A stretch of DNA of 64,000 nucleotides from the NCBI GenBank assembly GCA_965644315.1, contig CBFFRQ010000054.1:310001-374000 (forward strand). The letters run 5' to 3'. The position numbers and the translations under genes were made by a program. The notes under the pieces are model-generated. The model saw only the letters and a list, made by a program, of their open reading frames with translations, was not told the origin of the DNA and made no database searches. This DNA comes from Caecitellus pseudoparvulus (lineage: Eukaryota; Bigyra: Bicosoecida). Position 1 is the stretch's first letter. The number at the start of each line of letters is the position of its first letter. Shown here piece after piece: positions 23,123 to 34,100 of the stretch.

Positions 23123-26100
23123 GTGAAGGCCCAGATTGCCGCTCTGGCGTCGTCCATCCTGACTCTGGCCCGAGAGGATGCGCTGCAGGTCACAGATGAC
23201 CCTCCCGAGGACGCAAGCCACGACACAGTGCACCTCATGTCAAGCGGGGGAACGTATCTACTTCCTTTAGATACCTGGGACTCGATAATCTTCGCCTTGG
23301 CACAGGATGGCGGCTTCTACAAGGGAAAGCGTGGTGCGGGCTTCCTCTTCGACGAAGTAGGTGGCCATGTGTGGCTCCTAAGCGCTCACCCCTTCACTTT
23401 GCTCACTCCATATGCAGGCAAAGAGGCAGAATCTGGCAGGAAGGCATCCATGGGCAATCAAGGAGGAGTACATCCAGAGCTTCGTCGCTGCAGGCGCAAG
23501 CGCAGTCCATCGCAGAGCACAGGAGTCCTCGCGTAATCCTGTGGGCTGGACAAAGGCTCAAGTCGCACAGGAAGTTGTCAAACTCCTTGGAGTCGAAATG
23601 CTCACACTCTTGAGCGAGGGCCACAGCAGCCTCAGGGCTTTGGAGCCGAGACACTGTGCATCCTTGGCCGGAGGAGCAGCGGGCCAAGCACGTGCTTCTC
23701 GCAAGTCGTCCAGGCTGCAGGCAGCCACAGCTGAGGATTCAGACGACGCGGATACTGAACTTCCAGGGGCTAGAGAGGAAACTGTCATCGAGACACGGCG
23801 GTTTGGGAGCTCTGCAGCGCCCAGTCCAGCCTCGGGGGCAGGCGGAGGCACAGAGGCAGAGGCCACTCCCCAACAAGTGGTGGAGCCCGCGGCCGGAGCA
23901 CACGCAGCGGTGCTCGTCAAGGCCCTAGACTTCCAGAAGCTCTGCCTTTCTGATTCAAGCTCTGTGGCTGCACTCGGAGGCGCTGGTGGAGGGCAACCGG
24001 CAGCGATCGAGGAGGTGCTGGGGGTTCAAGCAAGTCCACAGCCTCACCACGCCCAAGTACTTCAAAGCATCAGTGCAGGGAAGCACTCGCTTGTTATTTC
24101 GCCCCTGGATAACGATCAAGCGGATCTTCTCGGCTTGCTGGCTGGCACTTTGCAGGGGGTTGTCCTCCTGGCGAGTCCTTGTCCATCCCGGCATTGGGCA
24201 AAGGTGTCGCGCCTGCTTAGAAGTGGAATAGCAGCGTGCATCTTGCCCTCCGATGAAGTTGATTGCGACTGTGAGGTGGCGCACAAGCTTGCAGTTGGAC
24301 AAGTGCCCTCGTTCGGGGACTGCGTCGCCACCTGTGCGTCGGCTGGTGACATGGTTCCCAGCGATGCCGCACTCCATTCAAGCTTGACGCAAGGGGCCGT
24401 GATAGTTGTGTCCATCCCACAGGCGATGCAGTTCTTGTCGATAACTTCGTCGACTCGTGAAGATAGAATGCTTGCGGCACTAGTCATCAACCTGCCTGCG
24501 GGTCCTTTGCCACTCATGCAAGTCGACAGTGACCCTCTGAGGCAGCTGAGCCAGGCTGCCCAAGCAGCAAGCCTCCCTGTCCTCGCCACGAGCACCGTAG
24601 CTGCGCCAGGCACCGTGCCTCGCATCCTTTCGTACCTGCACCTTGCCCCGGAGCACACTGCCATTGCCAGGCGCAGTGTCCGGACTGCAGTGCAGCTGCA
24701 TGTGACACACAAGCCACTTGCCTGTGGCAGCAGCGGAGCTCGCCCAAGGTCTGCTGCAGCAGACACGAAGCACCACTCTTTTGATGAAGTATTAAACTTG
24801 TTAGCTCAGTTCCAGAGCTTCGAAAGGGTGCTTGTTGTGTGCCGAGACGAAGCCACGACAAACGCGCTGGACAGGCGTGTCCGCAAAGCTCTGGCGCGAA
24901 GTGACACGGAAGCTCTTGAACCCCAAAGCTCTGGTGGGTCGCCCCAAGCACAACAAGGCCTCTGCGTGGACGTGATCCTGCTGCCAGTGGCGTTGGACAT
25001 GCCGCAGTACGCATACGATCGCGTCATTGTCCATGACTTCCCAGGAGACCTGGCCACCCTTGCCGAGCTTGCAGCCAAGTGTGCAGTGGACGTACCTGGA
25101 CACATGTACGTCTTATTCAACGAATCTGAAGCTTCAAGGGTGATTGCTGGCATGGAGGAAGATGGTGCACGTGCAAGTGACCTCCTTGACTTCAATTTGG
25201 CCAAGAGCTGGGCAGAGCTTCACAAGGGAAGGCCAGACAGGGATGCGTGGGCTGGGCTGGCTGCTTATCTGGACTTCGGCCTGAGTCCGGTTGCCCTCTT
25301 TGACAGCGACACCACAAGCACCAGCTCAGAGGGTGGCGCGGTCGGTAGCTCTTGCTCCCATGTCGAGACTCCCGCGCCTGTGCTGATGGACTTTGCACGC
25401 GTGATTGAAGCCATCCGCTCGTGCCTGCAGCTCAACCCAGACCTTGAGCTGACTCTTGCCAATGTGTTTAGCATGGCAAGCATTGACAAGCTCCCCAACG
25501 AAGTAGATAAGCACTGCGTTTTGGAGAACAGGGAAGCCTTGACCCGCTTGCGAGATGTGCTGGCAGCAACCAGACATGCTGGGGTGGCGCCGGTGGATGT
25601 CGTGCGCGCCGTGCGGGCTGCGTCTCATCAAGGGGCGCTCATCTTGAAAGAGCACCGGCACCATAGCCAAGTGACTCTAGCGCATGCGACTGCTCAGGCC
25701 ACCGTCATCCAGGTCCGACTATCCCGTGTGGACAAGACTCCCAGGACAGACACCATAGTCTCCAGCATCCTGCCAACGCCAAAGGGGGCAAACAGTCCTC
25801 TGCATGCCTTGCTTGTCCATCGACGGTCACTCGGGCAGCGCATTCGATTTGGCCCGCTCGAAGAATGTGGCCCAGCGCTCTCACAAGCGGCGAGGGAGTT
25901 TGGATGCCTCATCAAGCTGGAGAACAAGCCGTGGCACGGGAAGCAGGGGCAAGTCATGTTGACTTTTGCATGCGCCCACACAAGCCCTGACTCTGCAGGT
26001 TCGGGTTGCAGTCCAGAATCAAGTAGCCCTGTTCACGATCCGCAACAGCGTGACGCTGCTCTGGCTTCGCCACAGAGACTTTGCCAGCAGTGCCCCTTCA

Positions 26101-29100
26101 GGATTAGGGTGGCCCTAAGTCAGAAGGGATACACTCTGGAGGTTTGCATGCACCATAACCACACCCCTGCAAAGTACTTCGCAATCGATGAACCCGTTGA
26201 CCCGACCAAGCAGGTCGGTCGTGCGGAGTACATGTCCCTGCCCATCAGCCCCGTGGTGACGGAAATCATCAAAAAAAGGGCAGCAAGCACGCCTGGCGCA
26301 TCCATGCTTGACATCCTTACCTATCTCCTAGCCAAGACACAGTGCTCAACCCCTGAGGTATACATAAAGCACGACCAGATGCTCAAAGACAAGCACACAG
26401 CCACGTCCCAGCTCATGCAGGACGCTGGTCTCAGACGCAAGCATGGACTGTTCAACATTCACCCCTCCCCTGCCGCAATCCAGGGATATTTGGACAAAAT
26501 GAAGCGAGAGCAGCGCGGGGGGATGTCCGTCTTTCAGGCGTGTGTGGACATGGCGGCGGCAGACACGACCAACACCTACTTCCACCTCAACAAGCTCAAC
26601 CAAGCGGAGGACTTCAGTGTCTTGCTCATAATCACACCGCAAATGAGGAAGTATGCAGCTACAAGCGAGTACAAGGAGTCCATGAACTCCCTGGTGTACG
26701 AGGATGACACGGGAGGCACCGACAAGTTCAAGTCAAAGCTCTTCACGTGGCTGTACAGGTCACCCCACACCTCACATGGCATCCCAGTTGCGTTCATGTA
26801 CTTCCATGCAGGGAAAAACCCAGTGCCTGGGGCCCTAGCCCAAGCTCTCGTGTGGTCGTACCAGAAGATGGAGACCGAGCTGGGTGGTGCGTTTCACCTC
26901 ACTGCCAAGATGATGGACAAGTGCCCGCATGGCCACTCCGCCTTCGCATGGCACGTGGGGACCAAGATGAAGAGGCTGCTGGACAAAGTGGGGAGTGATC
27001 CCAGCGTGTCCCGTTCGCTGCAGGTCTCTGCCCAGGCGGCCCAGCGGCAGCTGGGCGACTTCGGCGCGGTGGAGGATGCCAGCAAGGCGAAGTGGCTGCC
27101 TGTGCACGAAACCATCCAGGCGCTTCGCGAGCATACCCATGAACTCAGCGCCTTTAGACACATTCCAGAAGTGCGGATGCTGGAACGCATGCTGCATAGC
27201 AAGCTGTTCCTCTGTCACTTCCACGCTTTGAAGGCTGTGAACGAGAGCGTCACCATGACCCTTCCAGACCAAGAGAGCAAAACCACCTTCACGGATGCAG
27301 CCCGCACTCTGTTCATGGCAACGTCGCCTCAAGAGCTCCACCGCCACTGGCAAGTCATGAGGCAAGACGTGTGCGCTGATCCTAAGTACCGCAAAGCGCT
27401 GGAGTACTTGGAGGCGAACTGGCTGTGTGACGCGTGGCTGCCAACATGGGCACTTTGGTTTCGCAATGACCGCTCCATGGACAACACAACAAACTATGTT
27501 GAGTCAATGTGGAACATGCTCAAGTACCGGGTCTTGAAGCGGCGCTACAACCATTCAACCTATGAGATGCTCGTTGCGCTTGTAGGAGGGCCAGAGCCAG
27601 ACAAGGGAGGCTGTTTAGTGTCGTACATCCAGTGTCGTGAAGTGGCCCGGACGTACAGGACAGGTGCCCGGAGTTCCGTACAACGAATAGCGAGAGAGTC
27701 AAAAAAGAAAGGGCTCGAGATGTTCCTAAGGTGGAAGAAGGGGGGTGTCTTGGAGGAACGCATCAACCTGCAAGACTGCAAGACTCTGACCTTCGAGATC
27801 CACAGCGAGTCACGGACCAATACCATCTACCTCGTCTCGTTGGCTAACCCCCGAACATGTGGCCCAATCTGCGACTGCTCTGCCCACGGGTCCACAGCTT
27901 CGTGCAAGCACGGCTGGGCAGCACGCCACTACGCTCAGGAGATCCTGCGCTGTGATGTCGCAGGCAAGATATCGGAAACATTTGGAGGGAAAGAGCTGAG
28001 CGTCACTGAGACGGACTCGAATCCAGTTGATGGGTCTCAGATGAGCCCTGGTTGCGCCCAGGATCCGGAGGGTGCTGCCTCGCCAGTCACAGAGTCTCCC
28101 TCAACGACTGAAGGCGCCAGTGAGCCGAGCGCACCAGAGGCCAAGGCGATTGCAAAGGAGCTGGCAGCCCTGGCACTGAAGATGGAACGGCTCGGTTCAG
28201 CCATTCCAAGCACAGCAGTCAGGCTTGTAAAGCGGGCTGCAACGGAGTGCGACCCAGAGATCTGCTGGGCTCCAGTGCTGGATGCCGCCGCCAAGGGGGC
28301 ACGGAGCAGGGAGAAGTACGTTGCAAACTCTGGGAACTTTTCAGGGCACGTGGCCAGAAAACTTCGACGAAAGAAGTCATTGCGAACTTCGCCTGGTAAG
28401 GGTTCCCAAGTGGACCCTGCACACGCACGCAGACTGAAGCCCTCTGACACTTCGAGCGCACAGCCAGCTCTCTGCAAGCACCCCAACCGCCGGACGCACC
28501 AAACGAAACCATCGTCGGTTACAAGCAAGAACATGGTGAGGAAGTTTTCAACACGCGCACCAGTTGCATCCAGGCCGGCTGAAGGCAGCCTTGATGCGAT
28601 CGGACTGGACACGCTGTACGTGGCTCGAGAGGGAGCGGATGCCGTGTCCACGAAGCAAGTCTTCCGCGTTTGGCTCGCGGACAACCCTGAACACACCATC
28701 ATAGTAGACTCCAAGGGTTTTCTTGTCAGTAGAGAGGTAAGAGTGCCCCCCAAGCCAGCCTTCCTGCTCGTGGATGACTTCCTTCCTTTGGCAGTCCAAC
28801 GCCTTGCGAAGGCGGCAACGAAACACTGGGCACTCTTGCGCAGCCTGCGAGAGGCTGAGAGCGGGGACTGTCTGGCACAGATGATAAGCCTGGTATTATG
28901 GAGCGCCTTCCCAGAGGATGCGGAGCGGCGTGCAGGTGCCTTTTGGCGCCCGGATGTCCTTGCAGGTCTCGGCCAGCCCTCAGCGGCGGCCTCCGTCACA
29001 ACTGTTCGAGGAGACATCGTCCGGGCGTATGATGCGCAAGGCTGGGACTGCGTGTACGTTGTACTGGGGAATGAGTCGCAGCCATTGCTTGCTCAGTGCT

Positions 29101-29987
29101 TCCCTGATGGCCGTTTTGACCCAGCCAGAGACCATGTGGACCACAGCCGCCTTGCACACGTGCCCGAGGCCGAATGGACTGAGGCGGTGACGCACATGGT
29201 GGGGGACCTCGGCAGGCTTTGGAGAGAGAGGGGTCTGCAAGGCATTCCCAAGGCCATGCGATACATCCATGCAGCGAGGGAGAGGTCAGTTGTCCACCCG
29301 CCAGTCCCGTTCCAGCCCAAGTTCCAAGAAGGGGACTCAGTCTTCGCACGGGCATTCATCCCACCCGGCCAAGGGGAGGACGGAGAGTCCATGGACTGGG
29401 GGTGGACGAATGGGCCTGATGGCTGGTACCCCGGGCGTGTATCACAGGTGCGAGCCGACGGCACATACTCCATCACCTTTGACGATGGCGACAGCCACGA
29501 CAGAGTGCCTGTCAAGTCTGTGCAGGTGCCAAAGAGGTTGGAGAAAAGGCTGGGCGGGACAAAGAGACAGCGGGAAAGATCGGCTGCAAGTCTGGCAAGG
29601 TCTGGGGCAGCTTGTGTTGCAGAGGATGACGAGGATGACGGCAGTGAAGTGCAGGATGGGGATGTGCTCAGCCTCATGGAGCAGCCGCAGTGGTACCTCA
29701 TGGTCAACACCCGTGCGCAAACGCGGGCGTACTTCTACGACCCGCGTGATGGCAAAACTGTATGTGGGAGGTTCCAGGAAGGGTCCAAGGTCATTGAAGC
29801 GGAGTACATGAAGCTGGACGGCGGCGAGCTGCTTGAACTGGTCACGAAGTGCGAGCCAGTGAGTCCCCAACATCTGACAGGCGACATCGGGGAAGACCGA
29901 GCAGAGTTGCTCATATCCAAGTCAACCTTTTTGACCCGCAAGAGCGAGTACCGCATTATTTCCAGAGGAAAACGCAGGAAGACCTGA
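23123..29987 (+). CDS. Composite protein: degenerate RecQ-like helicase, MULE transposase core, SWIM finger, Tudor-like tail
   Basis: Two exons, 23123-23356 and 23418-29987, joined by a 61-bp GTAGGT...TGCAG intron (phase 0), code about 2,267 aa. Residues about 290-680 follow the two-lobed RecQ order, but the Walker A position reads SPLDNDQA, the DEAH position reads INLPAGPL, and the GRAGRDG position reads AAKCAVDVPG, so ATPase activity is unlikely. Near residue 966 is a CQQCPF...HHNH zinc element of FLYWCH/WRKY-GCM type. Residues about 1170-1460 form a MULE-type transposase core (FHAGKNPVPG, then TTNYVESMWNMLKYR). A SWIM finger CDC...CKH lies at about 1560, and a Tudor-like WYPGRVSQVRADGTYSITFD near 2090. 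No ATG lies in frame between the TAA at 23084 and 23123, so the start is uncertain: GTG 23123, ATG 23237, or an upstream exon. No terminal inverted repeats were found, so it may be a domesticated host gene. Confidence 0.8.
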
Positions 29988-31108
29988 GAGTAGAAGGAGC
30001 TGGGTGCCCTGCGGGTGAGCTCCGGGGAGCACTGCAGGCCCACAGCAGCAGGGCTGTGACAGTCAGAGCGGTTCTACTTGGCATCTACTTTCTTGCTGAG
30101 GAGCCATGGCCCCCAGGGTTGGTAAAGGGAGGAAGCATCGCACAAGACTTCCGGATGGGAACAGGAGTCAAGAAGCCAGGTCGATCTGGACGTCCACGAG
30201 GTCAGCGGAGAAGCTGTGGAGACGCAACAGCCTATGCTGGACCTGCTATAGGTCTTCGGTCTTACCCCTACCATGAAAATCGCCAGGGCTTGCGCAAGGA
30301 TGGGCGGCAATCCGGGTCGGCGGGAGGCAGGAGACGCCAGCCCGCACCAAGAAGTCGCCGACACGGATTCCGCAATGCACAGGGCCCTTCATCCACGCAG
30401 ACTACGCAGGTAGTGTTGCATGCATACTGATCGAGCCCCCGTACACTGTCCTGTTGGGGATTACTGGCAGAAGCCGAAGATAGAGCCCCGAAGCTCAGTG
30501 GAGTTTCATGAAACTCTGCCCAGATGGAGTTGCACCTCTGCGGCAGGCCCTGTTGAGGTTCCAGGCATATTTTCGACCGAACCAAATTCAACTTTCACTC
30601 ATAACGTAACAGAGCAAAATTCAAGCTCTGGGAAGCCTGCGTAGTCACGCTAGGCTGGCCTTGTGTCACTGCACCTGCGCTGACACCATCCACCTGTGGG
30701 ACGTTGCTTTCAAGGAGCCACTACGAGCACGTGCGGACGCAAATCCCCGTAAGTCAGCGCTCATCTTAAATTTTGTGACATAAAGGTCCAGCCGTATATG
30801 TTTTGTATGCCGGAAAGGTTAAGGGCCCTTCATGAGAGCTGAATGTAGGCTAGTTACCAGTAGCCCCCTGCCCCAGTGTTTCCGGGGGGGGACGGAAGCA
30901 ACGCACAAACCTTGCCGAAGTGCAACAGACATGAGCAGCTAAGTGGAGTTGGACATTTTCCTGGGGCCACATTACAGGGATCCTGCCAGTTGTTTGGAGA
31001 GTAGGCGGCCCCCAGCGGGCGAGCGCAGACTTCACGCATGGCAATGCACATTGAATTCATTTGACACTTGTTGCATGGTCACCCTTGCATGGCTCATGCT
31101 TTGGGTGT
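29988..31108. other. Convergent intergenic region, 1.1 kb
   Basis: This lies between the facing stops of the composite transposase gene and the NTPase-nuclease gene. Around 30060-30250 three plus frames have mildly protein-like content, for example a tail VDLDVHEVSGEAVETQQPML after a CCAG at 30178-30181, but no start or connecting exon can be supported. The stretch 30590-30800 is comparatively AT-rich. Nothing else is recognised. Confidence 0.35.
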
Positions 31109-34100
31109 CTAGCTTGAGCTACTTGCTGAGCTGTCTTGCTCTGCCTCGCGGCCACCTTGCGCTGCGCTGGCCAGCACAGATCTCAGGTCAGCGATGCAAC
31201 CTGACCCAAACAGCCCGAAGCACGTCGCATTACATCTACCCCACACCTCAGTGTTGAGGTTTTGTTGTGCTTCGCTCCTGGCAGAGCAGTACACGAAGCA
31301 CAACTCAACATCCTCTGGAGTCACAGTCGACACCGAGAAGGTTTCTGAGCTGTGACTCGCCTCCGCAGCTCCTGTGCGATCGGGCACCTCTGCCTGATGC
31401 AACTGAACGTCCAAGGAATGGCTACCTTGGCCTTCTTTCCACACACCATCCACAATGATGGGAATGCCCAACATGGAGAAGATGGTGCTCGCAAGGGTGG
31501 CTGGCCCCAGGGGTCGAGCAGCGCCACCTTCCGTGGCTGCGCCCTCCCGGTTGTGGGGAATGCCTGATGGCCCGGGTGCTTTCCAGCCTCCAGTTGCCAC
31601 AAGCTTGACGATGTCTTTCAGAGCCCCCGGCACGTTGACCTGCCCACCTGCGCTGCCCACGCTTCCTGTCAACACGAACTTCAGCGACCGGTGGCTTGAG
31701 TGAACGATCAGTGTCGACGTCGTCGCCTCCACAAAGGCGACCTGAAGGACCATGCGTTCACCCCGCTTGACCCATTTGAAGGCCAAGAAGTCAACACCAG
31801 GAAAGTTGCGTTGGGTGTGAATCAAGAGCACCTGGTTGACTTTCAGTTCATGCAGCATGGTGATATGTTCTTGGTTGATGCCGCTGGAGTCCTTCGTCGA
31901 GCCTAAGCGTTCGAGGATGCGCTCGCTGAGCGCAGCGGCTTGCATACCTTCGAAGAAGCTCCCACTGGCCCACGCCTCATGCAGATCGAGCTCCTCTGCC
32001 TGCCCTGTCAGATTCACGTACAATCCGCCAAACAAACCCATGTAGAGCAGTACGCCAACTTGGCTCTCGAAAAGGTCAGCCACTATGGGGGCGTTCCCCT
32101 CAACCACCTTGCCTGCCCACATGTCGTCGAGGTGGTCCTGGGACGCCCCACACGAAACCTCTCCGGACAAGGAGAGCATCGCATGAGTTGCGACTCCGAA
32201 AGCAAGATCAGACCCACGAAAGGGGCTCTCAGAGAATCCGCGCAGGTACGGAAACTGCGGGCTTGGCGCAGTGGCGTCTGCCACCAGCTGCAGCAGGTTC
32301 TTGAGAGGCAGCCTGGCGTCTCCTCCTGCCTGCGAGCCCAGCCACTCGACCAAGTGGCGCTTCAAGGACCGGCTCCGTTCCTTGATGATATCAGCGACAA
32401 GTTCACTGGCCACCTTAAACGCCTTTTCTGCGTCAGAATGCTCGCAGGTCTTGAGGGCCGCAACCAAGCGCAGCAGAACGCGCGGCTCGCCTCCGACACG
32501 GGCCACAAGCTGAGTGAGCTTGCCCTTGAAGTCGTCGGAGCCTCCAACCAGCACTCGAACATTTTCTGGAAGGGCCATGCACGCAACTGTTGCTTGCATG
32601 GCGTGCTGGGTTGAGCAGGTTGCACCAGCACCGGCAGCGGCGTTCGCTGCTCCTTCGCCCGGCTGCTGGTCTTCCAGAAACAGGAGGTGCTCGGCGAGAG
32701 GGTTGGAGAAAGTTCCAAGGTCGACGACAGGATTCTCAGAGCCCGCATCAAATGCAAAGCTGAAAGTGCTCCCCCGATCCTCTTCGTCTGGGAACTCGAA
32801 GGACCGCACATCAGGCTTGTAGGCCAGCACTTTGCATGATGTCGAATCCCACAAAAATAGGGAGTCGAGTGATCGGCGCCGGGCCGCGGATGCTGCTTCC
32901 TTGTGCTGCAGGTAGTCGCCGTGCAGCTCGTGCGCGTCGTCGACAAGCAGCAGGCGGGGCGTCGGGTGGAGCTGACCCTCCCGCGGGCGACCAAAAAAGC
33001 CGGTTTGCAGGCTCAGGATGGCCTGCACCGCATCATCCTCCAAGTAACCCTCCCCAGCTCCCAACAATACAGAACTAATGCGCTCGTCAGCCAGCGCACC
33101 CCCACCAGACAGCGAGAAGAGACCGTGCAGCAGCGCTTCAGTCACGCCCTCGGCTTCACTGGACCTGGAAGCTCTCCACGCTGACGGCAAAACGAAAGCA
33201 TCCCCCCCCAGTCCAATGGTGACGATCGTGGCAATGGCTCGAAGGCACTCTGTCTTGCCAGTGCCTTCACCAGACGTCGCCAGCACACCCTGGTCCTTCC
33301 CCATGCACGTAGCAAACGCACGGGCGAAGAACTCAGCCCTCTGCGGAGTGAGCACAAACTCCGTGAAACCCAGCCTCTGCTGCATGACCTGCCCTGCAGC
33401 CGCTCCACTCCCAGAGCCGTACCCCAGCGGGATCACGGGCACTTCAAACGGCGGCTCAAAGCACTGCACGTTCGACTTGTCAAGGCCAAACGGCATGCCA
33501 TCCACGGCCGGAAGCCACAGGACCACAGCGGCCAACACGCCGTTGACCAGTACTGGGCGGCAGCCTAGGCTCCATGGCATGCCGCCGTCGCCCGGGCTTG
33601 CGCTACTCAACTCAGCGGGGTTTCGGAGCACCCTCAGCACTTGCCACTCGCAGACATCCCCAGGAATGAAGTTGCCGAATAGGTTCCGCAGCCAAACAAA
33701 GCTGTCCTTGATATCACAGCTGTCCCGATCCTCAAGGGCCACCGCCGCATCCTCGTACGCGCGGTGGACTCGGGGTGGAGCAGTCGCCAGGCCGCGGATG
33801 CTGTCCTTCCCGCTCACGAGGAGGTGGTGCAGCGGTATCCCGACGTTGCACACCTTATGCAACTCGAGCAAGGGCACCTGGGCTGCTTCCTCCCTTGTGC
33901 CATCTCGCCGTGGACGAGCGCCGCGGTGGATCGGCGGCCACCTCTCTGCAGCATGGGAAGCCGAGCCCGGGGCGATGCTGCTCTGCAGGCCCGTCACCAG
34001 CTTCTGCAAAGCAGCAAAATCCCCGTTACTGCTCCTTAGCAACCTCTTTGTACTTCGAAAACCTCGATCGCTGAGTTCGGACAGCAGTGAAGCAACATCC

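Noticed and set aside
30060-30430. Possible extra 3' exon or small gene after the composite transposase gene
   Set aside because: Three frames look weakly coding for short stretches, but no start, donor or consistent phase could be found.
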